Below are positions 10,610-22,009 of a stretch of 64,000 bases of DNA, piece by piece. Numbering within the stretch: position 1 is the stretch's first letter; the number at the start of each line of letters is the position of its first letter. A program made the position numbers and the translations under genes. The notes under the pieces are model-generated. The model worked only from the letters and a program-made list of their open reading frames with translations. It was not told the DNA's origin and ran no database searches. Source of the DNA: Phialophora verrucosa (Eukaryota; Ascomycota; Eurotiomycetes; Chaetothyriales; Herpotrichiellaceae); contig MSED01000014.1 in assembly GCA_002099365.1 (NCBI GenBank), positions 1,054,001 through 1,118,000 of the forward strand, in the 5' to 3' direction.

Positions 10610-12123
10610 AGTGAATGACGGTGCCTGGATACCAGAGATGTAGTCGTATTTCGTAAACGATGATTGTGATTGTGATTGTAGATCGTGGACCAAAGGTACT
10701 GTAGCTAGCCAGCCAGTCAGTCCTCCCCTTGTTCGTCCGCTCCAGACGACTGAGTCGCCTCCCGTCCGACTAAGCGACACAACCGTGGCAATCACTTACA
10801 CGGAGTCTGGTCAACATGAAAACGGGAGCTGTCTCTGTGACTGGTCGTTTCTCGCTCTTCGCTAGATCAGCAGGCCGTTGCACTGCTCCAGCTCTGCTTG
10901 CCGCCTTGGTCGTGGTCGAGGGCGAGGTCGAATCGAGATCAAAGTTAATCTGCCTCGTAACAGTGGATCTCGGACATTGAAATTGGTACTTCCTGCAGGC
11001 TCGAAAGCACCACTGTGCAGTCTCAAGCCGACCCGCGATCCAGCCTGGTTGAGACCTACTGTGTAGAGTCGCAAGCTCGGCTGCTGATCGATGAAGAAGC
11101 AGGGTGCTGTGAAGACCCCAGCGCTGTCTCCTGTCAACCTGGCACCTGTCACCGCAGGGGGCTATTGTCAATCGACCGCGAGGCACCACAGCCCCAAGAG
11201 TGAGATTCCTAAACGTGCCAGCGAGGCGGCGCAAACGACACTGACCCCGCACTGTTTCCTGCGATTGGATGGGCGCTGTTCACTGGCGAACCTGGGCGAA
11301 ATGTCCGAATGCGAAAGAGCAACGTTAGTTTTCTGGCTAGGGCGGGCGTGTTCGAAACCCTGCCACCCATATCTCGCCCTTCCACAGTACTCCGAGACCT
11401 CGTATGGGATTTCGGAGCTGGCCTCAAGGCGGTAAAGAGCGAGAGCCAGAGGAAGAGCATCCCTCTTGGGCCAACCCGCCTCGCCGCCCACCCATGTGAG
11501 CCTGATACCCCGCAGCTGTCTTATGTAGTAGATCCCATCCGGGGGATTGGATGCCAACGTGAGTTTCTTTTCAAGGGCATTCTCAACCAGACCTATCATC
11601 TGTCGCCTAGCTATCCAGCTGTAGCTGCAGGGTGTTTGTGCTGGGCGAAGGGGGATGGAGTCGGTCTTCGGTCTTCGTGTCCGTGTGTCATAACTTCTAT
11701 CTTCGACATAACGGCTTGGACCCCAGCGCACCTTCCCGAGTCCTTCAAGGGGGAACGTTGTTAGGACCGGGACAGGTTTAACAAAGTGAAGCGGGGCAGG
11801 TGGTTTGCTGGTTGGGTCGATCGGAGTGCAGTGGAAGTCACAAGGGAAGCCTTGAAATTTTCTGTCTCGGAGTGTGGGATTCTTCAAGCACTCGGAAGCA
11901 GACAAGTAGGGACAAACAAGGCAGGCATTAATCGATAATGGATTTCTCTAAGCGTTTTGCTCTTCATACTGTGAGTGATAACAGGTCCAGCCATTCCCAG
12001 CTGTACGAACTTCGAGGTATCCTCGTATAACCGTAACTGGGTATCATTGGCAAATACAGTTTGTTGCGCCTTGAATTTCGTGTCCGGACCACAAAAATGG
12101 AATCCCTTCTCGTGCCTCTGAGA
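10610..12123. other. Intergenic region between the two F-box genes
   Basis: 1.5 kb. A 245-codon minus-strand frame (11168-11905) opens from a TTG, has its first ATG far inside and carries no motif; an overlapping plus-strand frame spans 11309-11764. Neither is supported. The stretch near 10660-10780 would hold the promoter of the F-box gene that starts at 10609. Confidence 0.35.
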
Positions 12124-13668
12124 TTAACTGTCATTGAGTGCCGTCTCACTTGACGTGGTCAAGTATTGTTCATTTTCAGGGGAATTGGTCGGATTTATCG
12201 CCCATGGAGAGGACGTCGGTGAGCCCACACAGATATAGCCGATCTCCTTGGTGAATGTCACTCCGGCTGGACCTAGGTAGACGTGTGAATTTGCAGATTT
12301 GATATCCTCCATGTACCCCAAGAGCCACTGTGCCATACTGATTTCTTCATCTAACAATGACTTGGCTTTGATGTGCATGGCCCAGCGTGTAAGTATTTTG
12401 TCGTCGTAGGGGATGCTTTCGACACCGCCACGAAGAAGTAAAGACATGATTCTCGTCGACGCCCTCAATTCACAAACAAGGTGGAATAATCTCAGCGGCA
12501 GGGCGTTGAGTTGGTGGCTGCTGACCTCCTCATGGGGTGCGACCTTGCAGATGGGGGCTGCATGCTTGACAATCGTGGCATGCAGTTCTAGCAGGACCAG
12601 CAGAGCCTTCTCATTGCCTTCCGCTATCGCACTGGCCATGCCGTCGAACAAAGCCTCCGGCGACATAAACAGGATTCGTTCAAAAGGCTCGTAGCGCAAG
12701 CCTTGGCGAAAATACTGGAGCAGTTTGATTTTTGGGTCCGCCCATGGAGCCCCTCGCAATATGTGCACAGGGAGAGCGCGCACTGCGAGTATACTTCGGC
12801 CCTTATTGCTGGAGAGTACTCCATCTTCGTGCCGAGAAGTCGCTGTGACAATGAAAGGAAGATAGCCGTCTTTGCTCACGGGTCCAACAAGGGGCTCTAA
12901 AGTGTCCTCGGTTCTAAGGGCCGCTTGATGTTCATGGCGAATGCTCGTTTCATGAGGTTGTCTTACATGTTGATTTCCCACACTGCAAGAGCTGTTCCTC
13001 GCCCTGTAATAGCCTTCCATTCCAAGCTTATCGTTCAATGCTGGCAAGAGAGAAGCGGCGTCGGGAAGGGGGATGGCAGCTTCGGTCTGACGCGATCGTT
13101 GCTTGACCGTGGCCTCTAGTATCCGTCTCTCGTGGTGCCAACATTCGAACATTGTAAGCCGGCTTAATGCTGGCAAGTTAGACTCAAACAACTCCAAGGT
13201 GAACCATCGACAACGAATCATGCCCTCTTGCAACCGAACCCGTTCATCCCTTGTGATTCTTCGAAAGGCAGCGGGCAGGAAGTGCTCAGTTTCGACCTGA
13301 CTCAGCGCTGATGCAGGTTCATAGTAGGCGAACAGTATGAGGGCAGAGTAAATCGCGGGTCGTGACAGAGCTCCAGCGAGGTATGGCGATGCCCTGGGAA
13401 GATTCAGCTCTAAGCAGTGGAAGAAGATCTGCTCAAAAACTTCGACCGGTAAAGACTCTAACGTGGACAGCGCGTTTGCTCTGGGAGTAGCTGCCTCGGC
13501 ATTTAATTGTCTGTGCATGAGTTCAGCTTGCTGCGTTCGAGCCTTGCGAGATGGTCTCAGCAGAGAGGCGTGTTTCATCGGTCGTCCGCGACCAGTCGAT
13601 GCGGTGCCCCCCGGATGCGAGCCTGCCTGCCCCTCGCAGCGCCGCCGTTTCCTGAGAGGCATCAACAT
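12124..13668 (-). CDS. F-box domain protein, 514 residues
   Basis: Single exon. The frame opens upstream from a GTG, but the first ATG is at 13668 (MLMPLRKRRRCEG). A basic, disordered N-terminus of about 65 residues is followed by an F-box: TLESLPVEVFEQIFFHCLEL, then NLPRASPYLAGALSRPAIYS. The LPRASPYL motif is common in a large family of Pezizomycotina F-box proteins. The C-terminal 200 residues are helical and Leu-rich, with an ankyrin-like look in places (GNEKALLVLLELHATIVKHA) but no confident repeat. Expected role: a substrate adaptor of SCF ubiquitin ligase. The substrate is unknown. Confidence 0.75.
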   Translation of the reverse strand: MLMPLRKRRRCEGQAGSHPGGTASTGRGRPMKHASLLRPSRKARTQQAELMHRQLNAEAATPRANALSTLESLPVEVFEQIFFHCLELNLPRASPYLAGALSRPAIYSALILFAYYEPASALSQVETEHFLPAAFRRITRDERVRLQEGMIRCRWFTLELFESNLPALSRLTMFECWHHERRILEATVKQRSRQTEAAIPLPDAASLLPALNDKLGMEGYYRARNSSCSVGNQHVRQPHETSIRHEHQAALRTEDTLEPLVGPVSKDGYLPFIVTATSRHEDGVLSSNKGRSILAVRALPVHILRGAPWADPKIKLLQYFRQGLRYEPFERILFMSPEALFDGMASAIAEGNEKALLVLLELHATIVKHAAPICKVAPHEEVSSHQLNALPLRLFHLVCELRASTRIMSLLLRGGVESIPYDDKILTRWAMHIKAKSLLDEEISMAQWLLGYMEDIKSANSHVYLGPAGVTFTKEIGYICVGSPTSSPWAINPTNSPENEQYLTTSSETALNDS

Positions 13669-14459
13669 CTTGACAGTACTACTGCCCACATCGAGAAAAT
13701 AGACTTTTCCACTTGTAGAGTGGATAGAAGGTCTTTTAGGATATTTGGAGAACGAGTGATGATCAGACGATGCTCATATGTTTCTTAAACTTGAAGCGAC
13801 CAGTGACCGAGTACGCGATTCGCGCTGCACGGGGTAGTTACAATTGGTGTGACAGGGAATTGAAGTGAAGGTCAGACTGGTCGAAGTTGTAAGCGAGGCA
13901 GCGGAGAATTGAAGCGCTCTTTGCAAATGTGATACTGCGAATCTTGGCAGCAAAGCCCACCCAAAACATAAAGTGAAATAGCCATGTCCTTACCGATCTC
14001 TTCCACACTTCAGTGCTTAAAATACCCCTTTGGTGATATGTACTCGTAGCATCCCTGTCGTCAAATGTCCACGAGAAGTCTCACGAGGCTGGTGCCAGCT
14101 TGGCCACAAGGCTTGATCACGGACTTTTATAACATGGTCGAAGCAACTAGAAGTCATCTCTACGTGGTACTGTATTCGTTATCACCAGTGAAGTCGAAGC
14201 TAGTGTCCGATTTTGCATATCCTACACAGCTGCTATGGTGCCCGCAATGACAGAATGCTCTGTACGAGATCACACCGGTCAGCACTCTCCGTCCGCCACT
14301 GCGCCTCATGGCTCACTAATCAAGTGGCCCTGCCTGCTCGCAAGACTGATGGGTCTGCTATATCCCAAAGCCTGCGTGCCGTTGTTTCGGCGAAGGCTGC
14401 TTTGGTAGCCCGTTGTCCCTCTAGCCTTGTCCGTTTGATTGAAAATGGTGTGCTTCCCG
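13669..14459. other. Intergenic region, no supported gene
   Basis: About 0.8 kb between the start of the F-box gene (minus) and the 3' end of the PPR gene (minus). It should contain the F-box promoter and the PPR 3' untranslated region. Only sub-100-codon frames are present and none has a motif. Confidence 0.4.
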
Positions 14460-17400
14460 TCATGGCGAGGTATCTGTGTGTTCCTGCATCCTGCTTAACG
14501 TCCTTTTCTTCGTGATCTTTCGCGGCAAAACCCTCCTCAATACCGCTCTGCGATGCCCACGTAAGAGCCTTCTAGTCTGGGCATCCTTGATCAAGCGTTG
14601 GTACCCCGAACCGTACAACGTCTGCCCTCCAAGACGGCAATTTTTGCTGCGATCCAAGCTTACACTCGTTGGAATCGTTGGATGACCGATATACATGTCG
14701 CTTACAGTCCTTGAAAGAGAGATATCCTTGCGCATCCGCTGCAGTATCTGCAGCAGTTTTCGCTCCTTGTATTCAATTCGGCGCTCGAACTCCGCTTTTC
14801 CCTCTAAACCTGGCCGATCATCTCGACTAATTTGGGTTCTGGAGATCTGCCCTTCGTAGAGCTCGGCTCGGCGTATCGCACGCATCTTCGTGATTTCAGC
14901 GGAGGACTTTGTGTCAGTTGATTCGCTTTTGAGTGCGGCCTCTAGGCCGACCACTTCCGTGGCGGGCACGTGGTCCGCTGGTGATCTGCTTCCCAGGACT
15001 CCAGAGCGATCCGGTGCTGTGTGTAAACGAGGACGTCTGGGTGGTAGAATCCTCATCTTTCTATTCCGCAGGAGGATCCCCTGAACACGGTCCTTGAGAT
15101 AAGGCATGCGACGGATGTACCGGCATGTAAGGGGTGCTTTCCTCCAGATGCTCAGGTATGTGCCATTGTCACCCTCCGCTGCAAGTCTGTTGGCTTTGAG
15201 CAAGACGCTGGCAAGATGGACGGCAGTGTAATAAGTCGGCATGAGCTGGTCAGGGTTTCGCTTCTCCATGATCTTGCGACGCATGGGAACTGAAGGTACA
15301 TTCTCTGACTCCTGGGGCGGGAGCCATTGGCCACGTTGGAGGATTGGCCATGGCGGAGTATGCGCGATCATCTTGCTCTCAAACAGTTTGTAAGCCAGCA
15401 GCCAATGTTCCGGGTCGTCAGACCTTGTCAGAGTCTGAATGTACGTGTTCCAGTTCTTACTCGTCAAAGCGAATCCTACTTTCTCCATCTTAGCCACGAG
15501 AGCTATAGCAGAATTCTGGAGCTGCCGTACAGCCAAAGTGTTCAAGTAACGGCTCAGAGGCACGTCGAGCAGGTGTCTTTGCGAGTAAAGAATTGCGACG
15601 CCAGGTTCTTCCAAAGGAAAAGCATTCAAAGCCCTGTCTGGGATCATGGAACCGAATTTAAAGGTCTCGCTCGGGACAAGTCTAGCTTCTGGTAGTCCCA
15701 CTGGCTGCATTGGCAGGGATTGTGGAGCTTCCTGAGCGTGCGTCTTGTCGTCATCCTTAGGTTCAGGTGATGGCTTCTCTGAGCGTATGCCAGAGTGCTT
15801 TGCTAGCTGGATGCCTCGCTCAAGAATGTGTCTCCAGATTGCCTCAACATCATCCCATGCTTGCTTTCCAGCTCGAACTGACAACTGCGTACAGAGCAGC
15901 GGGATTGAGATGGAAGCACTGCTGCTTGATTGTAAGTAGGATGATTGATACAGGGTCTCGAATCGCTGGACAAGCTGTTCCGCCCGTTTGACTTGGCCTT
16001 TGCTCATGAGAAGGTCAACAAAGTACTCTACGTAGAGCGATGGCACGGCCTCGGTGCTGCTCCGGCGACGGAACCCAGGCTGTGGTTGACGACTCGCTCG
16101 GTCTTCTGTCGAAAGTCCGTGAAGGATCTCTTCCAGGTAATGAGCAGCGAACTTTGGTCGCTCGTTCTCGACAGGATTCCGGCCAGCTTGCAGATGGAGC
16201 ATAGCAAGACGAGGGCTGGCCCCTAGACGGGGAAACCTCTCAACTAGTTCTTGATAGATGACATTGGCCATATCCCTATCACCTTCTAGTGCAAAGCCAT
16301 GCAGGATGATGGCATAATGAAATGATGTAGCAGCAAGTGTTTGGCTCATATTCAGGGTCCTCAGTATTTGCACAGCATCCCGGGTCTTGCCGAGGAGCAC
16401 AAGAGCAGTCATGAATGCAGCATGGGTCATGGCGTCAGCATCAACCCCGAGTGCAGTCATCTGCTGCTGGACACGGAGCATACTCTTAGAATCCGCCAAG
16501 AAAGCATAGTGCCTCAGTAGGTAGTTCCACATCGTGGTAGGGTTTCCTCGAAGAGCAGCAATTGTGGCTGCCGCTACAAGTCTCTCAGCAGCGTCTGCTT
16601 GATCATTGACACAATACGATTGTACCAAACCAGTGACGAGAGCATATGAGCCCTTTACTTGGTGTTGTTGTGCTTTCTCAAGGATATCGAGAACAGTGCG
16701 GGTATCGCCGTTTCTTGCGAAGACGCCTATCAAGGTCGTGAATGTGTACACATCCGGAGTTACTCCTTCGGCCTGCATCGTACTCAAAACGCTCAAGGCC
16801 TGCTCAGGGCGGGAAGATCTCGCGTGGGCGTAGACGAGAATGTTCCAGGCATACGCCGTTGGTTCCACCCCATAATCTTTCATGGTCTGGAACTCTCGTT
16901 GTGTGGCTGAAACGTCACCAAGACGTGCATAGACGTACAAAAGTGGTGTATAGAACGCAGGCTCCGTGGGTCGCCCATGAGCTTGAGAAAGGCGCAGGAA
17001 CACCTCTTGCACGCCGTCAATATCGCCTTGAGCAGCAAGCGCTGATAGTACCTTCTGATAGCTCGACTTGTCTGCCACGCCGTGGAACTTTGCGAATTCA
17101 TTCAGGTAATGAATATATGTCTGAGCTGACGCTCCTTGCTTGGTATGGATTGACAAGAGGGAACCGAATGTGCTGGGACCTGGGGAAATCTCCGGCAAGT
17201 CTGATCGAAGATTGGTGTACACCGCATCAGCCAGTGGACCTTTGTCAGGCCTAACTGTGGATTTGTTAATGGTGTTGATGGCACTGAGGTAGAGCGAGGG
17301 CACAGCACCGCGCAAATCGTAGGAGATGTCGAATAGATTTTGCAGCCCTTGTGGCGTAATGATGCTCATAAGCTGCCCGTTTCGGACCAAAGCGGCCAGG

Positions 17401-18500
17401 AGTTCGTTGAAAAGTGTTTGCAGGGTCCCTGAATGTTGCATGATGACCGGCGCCCGTTCACGCAACCTAGATCCCAGATTGTGCATTGCGAGTGGTAGAT
17501 CCCGATAGTTGCCTACTTCCTCGACAAGGGCAACACGAGTTGGTGATGTTTGATTGAATCGGAATGAAGTCCGTTTGAAAGAGGTTTTCCATACTGCGTT
17601 AGCGGTATTCCAAAGCTGGTTTGAGACGGCATGAAGTAACAGGAACACACTACAACCCTGATGGAGGTTGCGCCGTGTGGCTCGGTCATTGATAGTCAGA
17701 GCAATGCGGTGGTTGTCCACTTTCACAGCCAATCGAACCGCGCGCTCATAATCCTCCCGCGTTCTGCTCTCCTCATCAACAAGTCTGAAAGCGCCCAGAG
17801 CGCGCGATTGATACAATTTCCTTTCAGACTTCGCGAAGAGATGGAAGATATCAGATGCGTACGCTCGTTGGTCTGGGATCTGGTTGAATAACATCCATGC
17901 ACGATCGAGAACAGCGCCCATCGACGTCGACTTCAGCTCGCGGGTGCTATCGATTATTTCGCGCAGCTGCCGCTCTGCCAGACTAGAACAACCGGAGGAA
18001 TATGGCTCAGAGACTTCGTTTCTTGTATTTGCCGTGATCAAATGATTGCTATTTCTCCCAGAGGCATCTTGAGCCGCGTCTTTTGCCAACACAGAGCTCC
18101 CAACAAGCAAGGACGCATCATTCTCAGCAAGGAGCGCCGAATTGGCATTTTGGGTGAAAGTGCTGGATCTGCTATAGGCTCGTGATGAAGGAGAGGAGGC
18201 AGCTTCAGAGCTTCGATCACGCTTCGAAGCTCGAGAGCGAAATTTGGAGGAGTGTTCTTCGGGATTAACTAGTCGGGATGGTCGAGGGCAAAGCAGTGAA
18301 GACTCGAGGGCGGAGACATTAGGGCGTGAAGCTCGGATTCGTTCGAGATATAGTGGCCACCAGTGAGGAACGTCCAAATGATTTCCTCCATTTCTCCAGA
18401 ACGAAGGACCGAGTGCGCGCCGCGTCCGAACAGGAGGTTCAATGCGTCGAAGGAAAAGCTGCGAAGCTGGCTCAATGCATGCCGCAGTCCGCTCTAGCAT
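14460..18500 (-). CDS. Mitochondrial pentatricopeptide repeat protein (CYA5-like)
   Basis: An unbroken gene of 1346 residues with ATG at 18500. The N-terminus MLERTAACIEPASQLFLRRI is Arg-rich and poor in acidic residues, consistent with a mitochondrial presequence. PPR-type helix pairs are clearest at about residues 475-760, for example AFYTPLLYVYARLGDV, AYAWNILVYAHARSSRPEQA and VYTFTTLIGVFARNGDTRTV. The MLERT opening and overall size resemble the fungal proteins I recall as translation regulator Cya5, which act on cox1 expression in Neurospora. That assignment is inferred from memory, so no symbol is given. The C-terminal 150 residues are strongly basic, suiting RNA binding. It is divergent from SRP68, with about 340 bases between the starts. 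Confidence 0.85.
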   Translation of the reverse strand: MLERTAACIEPASQLFLRRIEPPVRTRRALGPSFWRNGGNHLDVPHWWPLYLERIRASRPNVSALESSLLCPRPSRLVNPEEHSSKFRSRASKRDRSSEAASSPSSRAYSRSSTFTQNANSALLAENDASLLVGSSVLAKDAAQDASGRNSNHLITANTRNEVSEPYSSGCSSLAERQLREIIDSTRELKSTSMGAVLDRAWMLFNQIPDQRAYASDIFHLFAKSERKLYQSRALGAFRLVDEESRTREDYERAVRLAVKVDNHRIALTINDRATRRNLHQGCSVFLLLHAVSNQLWNTANAVWKTSFKRTSFRFNQTSPTRVALVEEVGNYRDLPLAMHNLGSRLRERAPVIMQHSGTLQTLFNELLAALVRNGQLMSIITPQGLQNLFDISYDLRGAVPSLYLSAINTINKSTVRPDKGPLADAVYTNLRSDLPEISPGPSTFGSLLSIHTKQGASAQTYIHYLNEFAKFHGVADKSSYQKVLSALAAQGDIDGVQEVFLRLSQAHGRPTEPAFYTPLLYVYARLGDVSATQREFQTMKDYGVEPTAYAWNILVYAHARSSRPEQALSVLSTMQAEGVTPDVYTFTTLIGVFARNGDTRTVLDILEKAQQHQVKGSYALVTGLVQSYCVNDQADAAERLVAAATIAALRGNPTTMWNYLLRHYAFLADSKSMLRVQQQMTALGVDADAMTHAAFMTALVLLGKTRDAVQILRTLNMSQTLAATSFHYAIILHGFALEGDRDMANVIYQELVERFPRLGASPRLAMLHLQAGRNPVENERPKFAAHYLEEILHGLSTEDRASRQPQPGFRRRSSTEAVPSLYVEYFVDLLMSKGQVKRAEQLVQRFETLYQSSYLQSSSSASISIPLLCTQLSVRAGKQAWDDVEAIWRHILERGIQLAKHSGIRSEKPSPEPKDDDKTHAQEAPQSLPMQPVGLPEARLVPSETFKFGSMIPDRALNAFPLEEPGVAILYSQRHLLDVPLSRYLNTLAVRQLQNSAIALVAKMEKVGFALTSKNWNTYIQTLTRSDDPEHWLLAYKLFESKMIAHTPPWPILQRGQWLPPQESENVPSVPMRRKIMEKRNPDQLMPTYYTAVHLASVLLKANRLAAEGDNGTYLSIWRKAPLTCRYIRRMPYLKDRVQGILLRNRKMRILPPRRPRLHTAPDRSGVLGSRSPADHVPATEVVGLEAALKSESTDTKSSAEITKMRAIRRAELYEGQISRTQISRDDRPGLEGKAEFERRIEYKERKLLQILQRMRKDISLSRTVSDMYIGHPTIPTSVSLDRSKNCRLGGQTLYGSGYQRLIKDAQTRRLLRGHRRAVLRRVLPRKITKKRTLSRMQEHTDTSP

Positions 18501-18843
18501 GCCCCGATTGCGTTGACGGGAGGTAGAGTATTGAGAGGGAGAGGAAGACGACGGCGAGTGTATCTATTGTAATCGGGGTGACATGAACAGCAGACTAGGC
18601 AAGACGGAACTGTACAAAATGAGTCGAGGGAAAGGTGGAAGTACGTTGAGCGCGATGATCAGGTGAGAGAAAAGTGAAGCGGAGCCATTGTGCAGTACGA
18701 GAAACATCAATGACCCAAACATTTTCTAAGTTGCCTGCGCTCCAAGTCGCCGCGCTTGCCCCACATTCACACTCAACTATCACAACCAACGGAATAATTC
18801 TATACGCTCTAACAGCCAGGGCTGGGTCGATTGAGCTGTGAAC
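18501..18843. promoter_or_regulatory. Divergent promoter between the PPR and SRP68 genes
   Basis: 343 bases separate two start codons that point away from each other, so both promoters and both leaders must lie here. No specific site can be named from the sequence alone. Confidence 0.5.
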
Positions 18844-20822
18844 ATGAACATCACCGCCTCGATCGTCTCCGAGCGCGACAAGGCTCTTCTTGGAGGGGAC
18901 TACAATGCCTATCATGCCCAAGCCACCCGCAAAATCCAGAATTTGCGACGACGGCTGGGTGCCGCAACTCGAGGCAGAAAATACACTCCCAAAGCTCCAG
19001 TGACGGCACAAAATGTCTCCAAAAATGCAGAGTAAGTCTCTCACTGGGAAGGCGGGAAATAGTACTGACCTGTCCGAGATGGATACAACTGCTCCTCGCC
19101 ACCTCCGAGCGGGCATGGGCATCGGCCATGGCCATGAAGTCGTCACAATCTGCCGAAAATACCCAGAAACCCATGCCCAGCTCCACGAAACGTCAGATTG
19201 CTTCACGACTACGAAGGGCAATTATTCATGCCGACAACTTGGTCAACATCCTGCAAGACCGCAGCACAACCGGGGCCAAAGCGCTGGATGACCTCGAAGC
19301 ACGAGCATACCTTTTTACGTTGAAGGGCAGCCTGGATTTCGAAAAGGGTAGATGGCAAGCATGCATTCAGAACTATTCTGTCTCTCAGATGGTGTATACA
19401 ACGTTGGCACGGTCGTCAAAGATAGACGCATACAAGGATTTGCTGTCGGGCATCGTGGACCCCAGCATCCGATATGCGGCGTACCAGTTGAAGATGCCCC
19501 GCACAAAAGCCCTCAGTGAGATTGTCGTCGAGAGCTTTCCTCCAACTGAGACCAGCGTGAAGCAGGAGGTTGAGCAGGTTGATCCACAAGCATTTTCGGC
19601 GGCAGCAGAAGCAGTACCGACCAAAGGGGGTCCCAAGGAGATTCCTTCTGCGCTCTCCTGGAGAAGTCGGAAAGTGAAGCTGGAAGACGCCAATATCTCC
19701 CAAGCATTAGGCCTGTCCAAGGAAAAAGAACAGGATCTGGCCTCATCGTTCAAGTCGTTCCAAGACGGCTCATTGAGCGCCAAAGACTTTGCGACCGCAT
19801 ATGAAGAGGTCATCACTGCCCGCCAGGATGCCGCAGATGCCACCAAGACTGCCATCGACGAGCTCGTCGCCGAAGGTGTGGATACTGGGGACGCGCGCAT
19901 GCAATCATTGCAAATCACCCGCACAGCCGTTAATTATGCCGTCATTGAATGGCGCATCGGCCGGAATCGTGTGCTCTGCGGCGCGTCAGATGACGGTCTG
20001 GCTTTTGAGAGTGAGAAGCCCAAGCAGCCCCTGAAGCCACGAAAGGACGGCAAACTCCGTGCTCTTAAGGAAGAAAGCACCGGTCGGAAGATGTCCAGAC
20101 TGCGAGAACGAGTGGCACTCTATGACTCGATCTTGCAGAGTCTTGACGCCGTCAAGGAACTCCCCGGCGTCATAGCAGACACTTCCTTCGTGGACGAACT
20201 CGACGCAAAGAGGTCATATTTCCGGGCCTTGAAGTGCCTTGCCGTTGGCCGCTCGCACGCAATTAGCGACCACATCCCCAACGCACTGGCACTATACGTC
20301 CGGGCACTCGAACTGGCCGAGACAGCTGCCAGCAAACTAGCCGCTTCCCCGACCGACATTTCAACACCACCAAACCTGGACATCTCTTCCAAACAACTTA
20401 ACCTCACAGCCTCGACCCTACGGAAACTTGTTCTTCGATACCGCGCTCTCGCGGATCTCAAAGCCTCCACCGCCACATCCAATGGCCCATCCACGACTGC
20501 TACTGCGGGACCCAAACCCGCACCATTGATCGAACGCCTCTCCCACAACAGCTACATCCCCAACCTCGACCTGACGAACCTGGTCAACTATCCGCCAAAA
20601 TTACGCCCGGTGCCCGTGAAGCCCCTTTTCTTCGACCTAGCCTGGAACTACATCAAATATCCCGGCCAGAAGGAGCCTGAAGACGACCTCCAGCCCGCGA
20701 AGGAAGACGTGCAGATGCACGACGCTGGAGCCAGAGCCACCAACGGAGCAGTGTCAGAAACGCACACCAAAGATGATCGAAAGACGCAGAAGCGCGGCTG
20801 GTTTGGATTCGGCCGCTCGTAG
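18844..20822 (+). CDS. srp68: Signal recognition particle subunit SRP68
   Basis: Two exons, 18844-19031 and 19079-20822, with a 47-base intron (GTAAGT donor, CTGACC branch point), giving 643 residues; human SRP68 is of similar size. The start is the ATG opening MNITASIVSERDKALLGGDY; upstream in-frame starts are only GTG or TTG. Exon 1 holds the conserved YNAYHAQATRKIQNLRRRLG, and the junction restores NAEWIQLLLATSERAWA. The middle is helical (LEARAYLFTLKGSLDFEKGR, then YVRALELAETAASKLA), and the C-terminus carries PKLRPVPVKPLFFDLAWNYI, characteristic of SRP68. SRP68 binds SRP RNA together with SRP72 in the particle that targets ribosomes to the ER. The very C-terminus ends in WFGFGRS. Confidence 0.93.
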
Positions 20823-22009
20823 AGACCCCTCTGCCAGTGCTCTCTGATCTGGGACTTTTAGGGTTCGGAGAAGTGGGAGAGACGAGCCATGGGACCATGA
20901 TCAGAAATCAGAGAGAGGATAGAAATCAGACGCAAAGTTCCACGAAACGGCGGGATGGGAAGGAGCACGATGGGGCATCCGTCTCTCACGAGGGCATGAG
21001 ACATGAGAAAAACGAATTGAACGGTCGTCGTGTGCCGGTGCAAGCGTGCGGCGTGCAGAGTGCCAAGTGCGCTGATAAATACAGGGTAGTGAAGGCTTCT
21101 ATCCACCCTGTCTGTTCACCATATTTCACCACACCATGCCTATTCTCTGGCTGCTCCAGTCTGCGAAGCTGCAACGTGATCCGTTGACGCCTAGCACCTG
21201 AGGGATCGAGAAACCAAACTAGAGCACGTGCATGAAATGTAGATCAAATCCTCGAGGAGAGGCATACCAAAGCTACAGCAGTGTCGAGCTATTGGAAGTT
21301 CATCCCGCTTCATTACTTCATATGATTCCTTGCAAGCTTCATGCGCAGCCCCATGCACGTACAGAGATAGATACATGATACACAGATCCATAGATGGGTG
21401 GGTAGATAGGGTGGGAGGTTGTTGATAGGTAGGTAACGCCAATGTGCTTCTCGGTGGATTAAGAACATCCTGAAATGGCAAACAATGTAACGAGTGGCAG
21501 GATCCCTGTCCAGCTGAGAATGCGCGTGCGCTGTAGGTTGGTAGCTCCGGCTGCCTATTCCGTTCGTGTTGAGAGTCGGATACCGAGACGAATGTATCCC
21601 GCGTGCCATGACCGGGATTCACTCCCATAGGTTCTACTACGCAACTAGCCTGTCTTTCACTCTGGGTGAAGGACGCTCGGTGGTCTCGCCAACATGGCTG
21701 CGGGCGCGCGTCGGTCTCAATCTCAGTGTCGCCAAGGTGGCCGCCGACCTTGCGAGGCGGATATCGCAGGTGTTCGCAATGTGCTGTTCAGTCGGATCTG
21801 ATCCAACCTTGCTTCCTTGTCGATATAGCTTCTCAGTGCGCTTCTGTCCGCCAGCGGATTGACACATTAGGCCTGGCAGATTAAAAAGGTCGAGGGGCGG
21901 TGCGTTGTGAATAGAAGTAGCGACGGCGCCCGCGCCCAGCACTCCACAGAAGGATCACAGATAAATGCGATCCTGGAGAAAGATATCAGGTGTGACAACG
22001 AACGTAGGG
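20823..22009. other. 3' to 3' intergenic region after SRP68
   Basis: 1.2 kb between two convergent genes. It holds the 3' flanks of SRP68 and of the membrane-protein gene. GATA-like and ATAGAT repeats occur near 21365-21435 (TAGATAG, GGTGGGTAG). No supported gene. Confidence 0.4.

Noticed and set aside
11168..11905. 245-codon minus-strand open frame between the F-box genes
   Set aside because: Opens from TTG, first ATG lies over 100 codons inside, no motif, and an overlapping opposite frame exists. Length alone is not far from chance in DNA of this GC content.
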